Source: Bremerella cremea
Lineage (GTDB): Bacteria > Planctomycetota > Planctomycetia > Pirellulales > Pirellulaceae
Assembly (NCBI RefSeq): GCF_003335505.1
Contig: NZ_QPEX01000010.1
Span: forward strand, 1,178,001-1,242,000
Direction of reading: 5' to 3'
Length of the DNA stretch: 64,000 bases
Positions 56,091 to 64,000 of the stretch are shown here, in pieces (positions within the stretch are counted from its first letter, which is position 1; every line of letters starts with the position of its first letter). Under the pieces are notes generated by a model. It made no database searches. It was not told the DNA's origin and saw only the letters and a list, made by a program, of their open reading frames with translations. Made by a program: the position numbers and the translations under genes.

Positions 56091-57251
56091 GTGATTATTT
56101 CCCGCCGCCTATTTGTTGGTCTTACTCCTTGTTTGTTGCTAACGTTCGGCTCGCTGGGCATTGCTGCGGAGTCGCCGATTTCTAACGAGTCTCAGAAGAA
56201 GCTCGACCAGATCGTCAGCAAAGGCCTGAAGTATCTGGAAACGAAAGGCCAAGCAGAAGATGGTTCGTTCACGGCCCAAGCCGGTCCAGGCTTAACCGCG
56301 TTGGCACTAACAAGCGCCTTACGCAACGGCAAAACGGTAGACGATCCGGTGGTGGCCAAAGGGCTCAAAGCTTTAGAAGGTTTCGTTAAGCCAGACGGCG
56401 GAATCTATGGCAACGGCCGCCTCCGCAACTACGAAACATGCGTGGCGATGCTGTGCTTTGAAGAGGCCAACAACGATGGCCGCTACAACGATTTACTGAA
56501 AAAAGCCCGAGCTTTTGTCACAGGGCTGCAATACGGCGACGGCAATATGAAGCAAGGCGACGTCTGGTTTGGCGGGGTTGGTTACAGCGGAGCTGGCCGC
56601 CCAGACCTTTCCAATACGGCCTACCTAGTCGAGGCGTTGTTTGACACAGGAAGCGAAGCCGATAACGAAGCAATTCAAAACGCGTTGGTCTTTATTTCTC
56701 GATGTCAGAACCTTTCCAGCAAATACAACACCACACAGTTCGCCGACAAAGTAAACGACGGTGGCTTCTTCTACGAGATCCCACGAGAAAAAATCGATCC
56801 TTCGACTTCGCCTGATCGTTATACAGAGAACGGCGGAATCCGCAGCTACGGTTCGATGACTTATGCCGGTCTGAAAAGCATGATTTATGCCGGTTTGACC
56901 AAAGACGATCCGCGTGTGAAAGCAGCCACCCAGTGGGTGACCGAAAACTACAGCGTGGATACCAACCCAGGCATGGGCAACGCCGGGCTGTACTACTACT
57001 ATCACACCTTCGCGGCAGGCTTGGGAACCGCTGGCATTGACGAACTGACGGATGCCGCTGGCAACAAACACAACTGGCGTGAAGACCTAATCAACGAACT
57101 CGCCAAACGCCAGCACGAGGACGGCTCGTGGGCCAACGAGAATGGCCGTTGGTTCGAGAACGATAAAAACCTAGCCACTGCGTTCGCGTTGATGGCACTT
57201 TCCTATTGTGACGCTGACACGAAACCAACCCAAACGCAGCCTGCGAAGTAA
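56091..57251 (+). CDS. Exported protein with squalene-cyclase/prenyltransferase-type repeats
   Basis: 386 residues from a GTG at 56091, chosen because GAGG lies 5 bases upstream and a signal peptide follows at once (RRLFVGLTPCLLLTFGSLGIAAE). The rest is an alpha/alpha-toroid: repeated helices with GLTALALTSAL, KPDGGIYGNGRLRNYETCVAML, NTAYLVEALFDTG and DGSWANENGRW. These are QW/PFTB-type repeats of terpene cyclases and prenyltransferases. The DXDD motif of squalene-hopene cyclase is not seen, so catalysis of cyclisation is doubtful. Secreted, function unknown. It follows the VWA gene on the same strand. Confidence 0.8.
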   Translation: MIISRRLFVGLTPCLLLTFGSLGIAAESPISNESQKKLDQIVSKGLKYLETKGQAEDGSFTAQAGPGLTALALTSALRNGKTVDDPVVAKGLKALEGFVKPDGGIYGNGRLRNYETCVAMLCFEEANNDGRYNDLLKKARAFVTGLQYGDGNMKQGDVWFGGVGYSGAGRPDLSNTAYLVEALFDTGSEADNEAIQNALVFISRCQNLSSKYNTTQFADKVNDGGFFYEIPREKIDPSTSPDRYTENGGIRSYGSMTYAGLKSMIYAGLTKDDPRVKAATQWVTENYSVDTNPGMGNAGLYYYYHTFAAGLGTAGIDELTDAAGNKHNWREDLINELAKRQHEDGSWANENGRWFENDKNLATAFALMALSYCDADTKPTQTQPAK

Positions 57252-57278
57252 GTTGTGTGCAGCTAGTTCAGCATTATT

Positions 57279-57305
57279 GCTCACACGTGCATGAACCGTG
57301 TGAGC
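57279..57305 (+). terminator. Hairpin overlapping the start of the next gene
   Basis: GCTCACACG (57279-57287), loop TGCATGAAC, CGTGTGAGC (57297-57305). The ATG at 57291 lies in the loop, so either this ends the upstream gene and translation starts later, or it controls access to that start. Confidence 0.5.
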
Positions 57306-58175
57306 TTGAATCCCACGATGCAAGGCTCAGCAGACGACCTCACCCCTGAAACGAATCTCTCCCCTCCGAAAACTCGCCGGGGAAGATTCTTAGCTGGTAT
57401 TCTCTGGTTCCGCGATCTGCTGCTCGGGCGGCATCCAGTGGTGCTGTGGGTCGTGAATGCGAGCGTGTTATTGCTACTTGCCAGCTGGGTAATCTGGGAT
57501 GCTCGCTTCACGTCTACTTGGGACCAGTTGGAATACGAACTCGGCCTTTCGCCCGATACTTCCAAACTCGACGAATTCGCCACGACGTTTTTTTTGCAGT
57601 GGAAGATTTATCTTCTTGGAGGCGTTCTCACTGTTGCTGCAATTAGCCTGGGGCTGATGACCGTTGGCCTAACGATGGGTGCCCGTGGCCATCGCGCCCT
57701 TTCTTCCTGGATGGTCGCTCTCTCGCTGGCTTGCTGTTGGCTTGGCTTAGCAAGCGGTTGGGACGAAATGATCTGGGTGGGCAAACGCTTGCGAATCGAT
57801 TCCCAGATTGCCGCTTTTCAACCAATCGCCCAGTCGCTCGGTACCGACTGGCCAACTGCCGATGGCGATCGCCCTGAGCTTGGCCCTTTCATGGCCTACC
57901 CAGCTGGCAAGCCGAAAACACTTATCTTGTTAACTACGCCTGAGATCGCCCAGCACGGGCTGACGTTCAGCAGTGTTGAAAAATCGGACCAAGGGGGAAT
58001 TCGGTTCCAACTATCGGGTCAAGAGCGGGGCGTATGGCTCGAATGGCATCCTACAGGGCAAACGCCTGCTTCATTTGTTGGTGGTCTTCTAGAGCCTCAC
58101 TTTCTTAAAAAATCGATTCCCTTGGGGGATGGGTGGTTTCTGGTGCGATACGATCAATCGGGAATGGCCTCGTAG
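57291..58175 (+). CDS. Membrane-associated hypothetical protein
   Basis: 294 residues (or 285 if the ATG at 57318 is used, since the first ATG sits in a hairpin loop). Basic N-terminus (PPKTRRGRFLAG), then three spans (about 50-68, 100-125, 135-155). The C-terminal soluble domain has ELGPFMAYPAGKPKTLILLTTPEIAQHG and GVWLEWHPTGQTPASFVGGLLEPHF. No family recognised. It may be expressed with the upstream cyclase-fold gene. Confidence 0.7.
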   Translation: MNRVSLNPTMQGSADDLTPETNLSPPKTRRGRFLAGILWFRDLLLGRHPVVLWVVNASVLLLLASWVIWDARFTSTWDQLEYELGLSPDTSKLDEFATTFFLQWKIYLLGGVLTVAAISLGLMTVGLTMGARGHRALSSWMVALSLACCWLGLASGWDEMIWVGKRLRIDSQIAAFQPIAQSLGTDWPTADGDRPELGPFMAYPAGKPKTLILLTTPEIAQHGLTFSSVEKSDQGGIRFQLSGQERGVWLEWHPTGQTPASFVGGLLEPHFLKKSIPLGDGWFLVRYDQSGMAS

Positions 58176-58256
58176 TTTAAAGATTTGGCTGACGGAAAAA
58201 CTGCCAAACCTTTCCCCCCACGGGATTTAGTCTTGGATGATTATGGCAAATAACCT

Positions 58257-58285
58257 TTGCTTAATCTATTAATAATTGATATCAT
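58257..58285 (+). promoter_or_regulatory. Promoter candidate for the DUF1559 gene
   Basis: TTGCTT (58257-58262), 17-base AT-rich spacer, TATCAT (58280-58285), 124 bases before the start codon, giving a long leader. Confidence 0.45.
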
Positions 58286-58348
58286 CTACCCTCCAGGCCA
58301 GGACCAGAAAAAAACAATACTTATCTTTCTTTTTAACCTGCCCATTTA

Positions 58349-58364
58349 TGACGCGTTCGCGTCA
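58349..58364. promoter_or_regulatory. Palindrome in the leader of the DUF1559 gene
   Basis: TGACGCG-TT-CGCGTCA, 7 perfect pairs in the leader, 45 bases before the ATG. Likely protein-binding site or tight hairpin; function unknown. Confidence 0.35.
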
Positions 58365-58408
58365 GATTTCATTTTCCAAACTCATCGGGTATCTAAGGAA
58401 TCCTAAGC

Positions 58409-59344
58409 ATGTCGCGCGCTTCTCGGAACCAAGGTTTTACCTTGGTAGAATTACTTGTCGTGATTGCCATTATTGGCGTCTTAATTGCTCTTTTGCTGCC
58501 GGCGGTGCAACAAGCCCGTGAAGCAGCTCGTCGTATGCAATGCACCAACCACATGAAACAGTGGGGGCTGTCATTTCATAACTACCACGACGTTCTCAAA
58601 TCGCTTCCTTTCGGAGCGACCAATAACAAACGCCATACCTGGGTTGTCAGCTTGTGGCCCTACATGGAACAGACCAACATTGCCGACGCCTACGACTACA
58701 ACAAGCACTTCTATGAAGCACCCAATATCGTTCAAAACACCTTTAATGGTGTCACAGCCCAGATGATCGAGTTCTATCATTGTCCGAGCCAAGGTGGTGG
58801 CCGCTACAACACTTCGGATGCCTACTGGCGAGCCCGAGTTCATTACGCGGTGAACTATGGGAACGTAACAATTCCTAACGGCAGCCCCACCAACGAAGGC
58901 CCTACCAGCGCTCCATTCGGTTTCGACGGTTCAACCGGTGCCCTGAATGAAAAACCACGTAGTTCTGATTTCTCAGCCTTCCGAGATGGCTTGAGCAACA
59001 CGATGCTCATGTCCGAAATGCGTACTCATTCCAACGACGCGGCCAAAGATCACCGTGGGGATGCCTTTAACGACGATGCTGCTGGCGGCGGTTTCATGAC
59101 CGTTCTAACACCAAACTCGTCCGCTCCAGATACAACTTCTTCTGCATGGTGCGACAATAAGCCAGAAATCGGTATGCCATGTACTGGTGGTACCAACGAA
59201 CATCATGCGGCTCGCAGTAATCACCCTGGTGGCGTGCAGGTTCTGCTCGGTGACGGGTCGTGTCGTTTCGTTACTGAAACGATTGCGCTTAACGTTTGGC
59301 GAGCAGCCGGTAGCACCGAAGGCTCGGAGACATTCAGCTGGTAA
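58409..59344 (+). CDS. DUF1559 protein with type IV prepilin-like N-terminus
   Basis: 311 residues. The N-terminus [20 protein letters not shown] has the class III signal and hydrophobic helix of pseudopilins (cleavage before Phe). [17 protein letters not shown] follows, then the DUF1559 (SBP_bac_10) domain ending in [21 protein letters not shown] (H-X9-DG box). Such proteins are strongly expanded in Planctomycetes and probably assemble at the cell surface. The next gene is a small lipoprotein, a common pairing. Function unknown. Confidence 0.93.
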   Translation: MSRASRNQGFTLVELLVVIAIIGVLIALLLPAVQQAREAARRMQCTNHMKQWGLSFHNYHDVLKSLPFGATNNKRHTWVVSLWPYMEQTNIADAYDYNKHFYEAPNIVQNTFNGVTAQMIEFYHCPSQGGGRYNTSDAYWRARVHYAVNYGNVTIPNGSPTNEGPTSAPFGFDGSTGALNEKPRSSDFSAFRDGLSNTMLMSEMRTHSNDAAKDHRGDAFNDDAAGGGFMTVLTPNSSAPDTTSSAWCDNKPEIGMPCTGGTNEHHAARSNHPGGVQVLLGDGSCRFVTETIALNVWRAAGSTEGSETFSW

Positions 59345-59433
59345 ACCGCTGATTACCGTTGACTGAATCTTTTCCTCACGTGGGACACGTTTTACAGGTG
59401 TCCCACGTTTCAACCATGATGCTAGGAACTACG

Positions 59434-59853
59434 ATGCTGGCTAGAAAATATGGTGTTTTCGTCTTGGCGTTAGGCACCTTAACACTACTGACGGTCGGTT
59501 GTGGCGGTCCAAAATCGGACAAGCTGGAAATGACCGGCAAAGTGACCCTTGATGGTCAACCTCTGCAAGAGGGTGCGATTACCATCGAAGCAACCGACGA
59601 TAAAGGTGGCGTTGATGGCGGTATGATTACTGACGGCGAATACAAAGTGCTGACCACGCCCGGCGATAAGTTGATAAAGATCAACGCCACAAAAGTAGTA
59701 GGCCAAAAGAAAACCTACAACACGCCTGATAGCCCTACTGAAGACGTCGTTAAAGAGATCATTCCGCCTAAGTACAATACTCGCTCCGATATCAAAGTAA
59801 CCGTCACCGCAGACGCAGCTTCGCACGATTTTACTTTGGAGTCGAAGAAGTAA
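59434..59853 (+). CDS. Small lipoprotein with transthyretin/carboxypeptidase-regulatory-like domain
   Basis: 139 residues. The lipobox LLTVGC follows a hydrophobic helix (YGVFVLALGTL), so it should be lipidated. The mature part (TGKVTLDGQPLQEGAITIEATDDKGGV, then a KLIKINATKV strand) has the pattern of a small beta-sandwich. AGGA 6 bases before the ATG at 59434 supports this start over those upstream. It follows DUF1559 by 89 bases; the gap to the convergent HD gene is 15 bases. Confidence 0.8.
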   Translation: MLARKYGVFVLALGTLTLLTVGCGGPKSDKLEMTGKVTLDGQPLQEGAITIEATDDKGGVDGGMITDGEYKVLTTPGDKLIKINATKVVGQKKTYNTPDSPTEDVVKEIIPPKYNTRSDIKVTVTADAASHDFTLESKK

Positions 59854-59868
59854 TCTTTCGCGAAACGA

Positions 59869-61212
59869 CTAACCGGTCTCTGGAAACATTCCCCGGACCG
59901 TATCAACGAACAATGACTCGATCGACCTATCGTTGGCGATCGAGTCTTGTAGACGCGGATGCACAAAAACCCGCACCTTCTTGACGTAGTCGTCGAACTG
60001 CCGTTTAGCCAAGGTCTCGACCATGGGCGAAACATCTCCCAACGCGCGATACTTGCCCGCCTTGAGGTCAAGCACATCGATATTAAATTGCACTTCCAAC
60101 TTTACCGGGGGAGCATCAATCAATATCTCGTGCGGAGCGACACGCCGCGACAAGTGTCGGGAAAGGGTTGTGGCGAACTGATCACTCAGTTCCACTAACC
60201 AATCATACGGCCGCCGCGCAATCAAATGAAATAACTCGGCGTGCTCGAAAAACGAATACTCGAATAGCTGCTTGTAAAGCCGACGCGTAGGCCCAAACAG
60301 CCCGTCCAACAGGTCGCAAGCTGGCCCATTGCCAGCAGCATCGCGCATGGATTCCACCATCGGCCGTTCCGTCAGGCGAAAGAGCGTGTCGAGCTCTAAC
60401 TGGGGACGCAGCATAAAGAAGGCTCGCTGTAACATCGCCGTCGCACTACGCACAGCATGATGCCAGTAGACTTCGCTAAACATGACATAGCGTGCAAACA
60501 CCATCATCTCGGCAGCGGTTCGCCCTTTGTTGGTCAGAGCCAGCTTGTCCCCTGCTTCGCTGACGCACAAACTAGCAATCAGACGCTGCTGATCGAAGTT
60601 CCGGCCATACGGTACCCCGGCGTGCAAACTATCGCGTTGCAAATAATCGAGCTTATCGACATCGATTGGCCCTGAAATCACACTTTGCATCAGCTTAACC
60701 TTGCTGCTTCTCCCCTTTTCGGAAAGAAAGCTGACAACATCCCGAGGCGTAATTCCCCAGTCGTCGCGCAAGCAGTCGGCAACTTCCCCTTCTAGCAGGA
60801 AGCTATTGGCAAACAATTCGTGCTGCGGCACGCCGCTTAAACGCATGTCTTCAATCGGATGACAAAACGGCCAATGCCCCAAGTCGTGCAGCAGCGACGC
60901 CACGATCATCAGTTCGGCGTCTTTGGTTTCAATCACCTCCGCAAATGCCGGAACATGCGCTAACCGCTGCAGATAAAGCAGCATCGTCCGGTAAACGCCC
61001 AAGCTATGCTCGAACCGCGTGTGATGGGCGGCCGGGAAGACGAGCGAGACCAGCCCCAACTGGCTGATTTGGACCAAACGACGAAACTCGGCCGTATCAA
61101 CTAAATGGCGAACCCGCCGAGTCATGGGAACGTCCAACTCGGGAGGGATACGAATAACGTCGGCCCGCGATTGCAGCCCGACCACTTCCGGAATATCAAG
61201 CAGATTACTCAT
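59869..61212 (-). CDS. HD-domain phosphohydrolase (SAMHD1/dGTPase-like)
   Basis: 447 residues from the ATG at 61212. HD signature: AEFRRLVQISQLGLVSLVFPAAHHTRFEHSLG (first His), then LLHDLGHWPFCHPIED (HD) and a downstream Asp in VDKLDYLQRDS. The fold matches dNTP triphosphohydrolase-like HD proteins (YdhJ/SAMHD1). It probably cleaves nucleotides; substrate not determined. An in-frame GTG at 61305 would add 31 residues without ribosome site or conservation. Confidence 0.85.
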   Translation of the reverse strand: MSNLLDIPEVVGLQSRADVIRIPPELDVPMTRRVRHLVDTAEFRRLVQISQLGLVSLVFPAAHHTRFEHSLGVYRTMLLYLQRLAHVPAFAEVIETKDAELMIVASLLHDLGHWPFCHPIEDMRLSGVPQHELFANSFLLEGEVADCLRDDWGITPRDVVSFLSEKGRSSKVKLMQSVISGPIDVDKLDYLQRDSLHAGVPYGRNFDQQRLIASLCVSEAGDKLALTNKGRTAAEMMVFARYVMFSEVYWHHAVRSATAMLQRAFFMLRPQLELDTLFRLTERPMVESMRDAAGNGPACDLLDGLFGPTRRLYKQLFEYSFFEHAELFHLIARRPYDWLVELSDQFATTLSRHLSRRVAPHEILIDAPPVKLEVQFNIDVLDLKAGKYRALGDVSPMVETLAKRQFDDYVKKVRVFVHPRLQDSIANDRSIESLFVDTVRGMFPETG

Positions 61213-61525
61213 GAGCGCCGGTATACCCGAACCGAGGGCAATAGAAAAGCGGTCGTCACAATCGTTAGGAATGAACGGAGGCGTTTTTTTTACAGCGGGA
61301 CACACATAACAAGAGGAGCGTAACCACCGATTTCAGCGATTTCGCGGCTAGAAATTTTATTCGACTTGGGCGAGTCCAACGCTCGCAGCAATCCCGCCTA
61401 GCCTTCTTCCCCCAAAAAGCGGGCCCCAAAAGCCCAATCTAGGCACTTGGGCCTGATCGGTCTAAAATACTCGATTTCCCCCTTGAACTTTGGCGTTTAC
61501 TGACCCATCCGCGAGGAACAGAACC
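61213..61525. other. Divergent region between the HD and aspS genes
   Basis: 313 bases. TAAAAT near 61463-61468 could be a -10 for aspS, without a recognisable -35. No structured RNA or ORF seen apart from in-frame extensions of the flanking genes. Confidence 0.4.
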
Positions 61526-63310
<1,785 letters not shown>

Positions 63311-63343
63311 CGCCAAGGCGCAAACTTCTACTTATTCAACTTA

Positions 63344-63436
63344 CTTCGGCGAATGGTATGATTTTACTCGCCGGAGTCAATGATTGAGAGGAGAATGCTT
63401 CTCCCATGCCGCAGGGATTCGCGGTCTGTTTTTTAC
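63344..63436 (+). terminator. Hairpins downstream of aspS
   Basis: ACTTCGGCGA (63344-63353) pairs with TCGCCGGAGT (63369-63378), ten pairs with one G-U. A second small stem CCGC/GCGG (63410-63425) is followed by TCTGTTTTTTACC, a conventional terminator tail. Together they separate aspS from the next gene. Confidence 0.5.
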
Positions 63437-63459
63437 CAGTTCGGACCAGGAGAATTTTC

Positions 63460-64000
63460 ATGCGCAGCTTTGCCGTTTCCCTTGCCTTGCTTTTCGTGGC
63501 AGTCTCTTCCGCCCAAGCCGAAGTTAAGACGAAAGTCATTCAGTACCAGGTCGGCGATAAGACGTTCGATGGGTTCCTTGCCTACGACGACGCGATTAAA
63601 GGCCCGCGTCCTGGCGTGGTGGTTTTCCACGAGTGGTGGGGCCTGAATGACTACGCCAAAAAACGAACCGAGATGCTGGCCGAACTCGGCTACGTTGCCT
63701 TCGCCGCCGATATGTATGGCGACGGTAAGTTCGTCGATCATCCGAAAGACGCCGCTGGAATGGCGGGCCAAGTCAAAGCGAACGTCGCCGAGTGGCAAAA
63801 GCGAGCCACCGCCGCACTCGATATTCTCAAGAAACAGCCGCAGTGCGATCCCGATAAGCTCGCTGCGATTGGCTACTGCTTTGGTGGCTCAACCGCTTTG
63901 GAACTAGCCTACACCGGCGCCGATCTGGCTGCCGTCGCGACCTTCCATGCCGCGTTGCCAACGCCTACCGAAGAACAAGCCGAAGCCATCAAAGCGAAAG
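63460..64000 (+). CDS. Dienelactone hydrolase family protein, exported (3' truncated by window)
   Basis: The first 180 residues are present. A signal peptide (MRSFAVSLALLFVAVSSAQAE) precedes a dienelactone-hydrolase core: GVVVFHEWWGLNDYAKKR (active-site Glu) and LAAIGYCFGGSTALELAY (nucleophile Cys in GXCXG). AGGAG is well placed before the ATG. It acts outside the cytoplasm on an ester or lactone; substrate unknown. The end lies beyond the window. Confidence 0.85.
   Translation, partial: MRSFAVSLALLFVAVSSAQAEVKTKVIQYQVGDKTFDGFLAYDDAIKGPRPGVVVFHEWWGLNDYAKKRTEMLAELGYVAFAADMYGDGKFVDHPKDAAGMAGQVKANVAEWQKRATAALDILKKQPQCDPDKLAAIGYCFGGSTALELAYTGADLAAVATFHAALPTPTEEQAEAIKAK

Overview
The window is a contiguous piece of a bacterial chromosome, most likely from the Planctomycetota (Pirellulales; Blastopirellula/Bremerella-like). 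I infer this from: a DUF1559 prepilin-like protein; a secreted sulfatase and a CE15-type esterase; large secreted VWA proteins; a DUF1207 protein; two unlike chaperonin genes; and above all a planctomycete/Verrucomicrobia-type bacterial microcompartment (BMC) operon. Genes lie in short operons on both strands. I see no IS element, prophage, integrase, rRNA operon or CRISPR array.

Layout. 1-4.4 kb (+): protein-folding block groEL (5' end cut off, Gly-Gly-Met tail), groES, a second groEL without that tail, dnaJ, grpE. 4.5-6.3 kb (+): FmdB zinc ribbon, YacG, a membrane protein. 6.4-8.5 kb (-): a degenerate receiver-like protein, a PII signalling protein, a CE15-like esterase. 8.9-9.6 kb (+): a tRNA-like cloverleaf immediately upstream of an HNH endonuclease. 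9.7-14.8 kb: MOSC protein (-), a hyperacidic small protein, ileS and purN (+).

15.2-24.0 kb (+): the BMC operon. It encodes a DeoR-type regulator, PduL phosphotransacylase, two hexameric shell proteins, acetate kinase, three pentameric vertex proteins, CoA-acylating aldehyde dehydrogenase, a probable RpiB-derived cargo protein, a class II sugar-phosphate aldolase and a malate/lactate-type dehydrogenase. This matches the known planctomycete compartment for L-fucose/L-rhamnose breakdown. Sugar-phosphate would be split to DHAP and lactaldehyde, and lactaldehyde oxidised through lactyl-CoA and lactyl-phosphate to lactate plus ATP, with NAD+ recycling by the dehydrogenase. Four cargo proteins carry similar amphipathic helices (three N-terminal, one C-terminal) that look like encapsulation peptides.

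24.1-34.5 kb (-): glycosyltransferase-TPR protein, argJ-argC, NUDIX hydrolase, polytopic membrane protein, SMP-30 lactonase, esterase, M28 peptidase with PDZ. 34.7-44.6 kb: sulfatase (+), acidic hypothetical, rtcB, lhgO and a thiamine-binding-type protein (-), then DUF1207, S41 protease and tsaD (+). 44.7-50 kb (-): a giant secreted VWA/secretin-N-like protein with a GGM-repeat linker, and a hypothetical. 50.3-64 kb: SLC13/RCK transporter (+), VOC protein (-), large VWA/GATase-like membrane protein, cyclase-fold secreted protein, membrane protein, DUF1559 protein and lipoprotein (+), HD phosphohydrolase (-), aspS and a dienelactone hydrolase cut by the window end (+).

The best candidates for something new are the tRNA-like element at 8923-8998, the regulatory architecture before the BMC regulator, and the RpiB-derived BMC cargo protein. 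The BMC system itself is already described in the literature.
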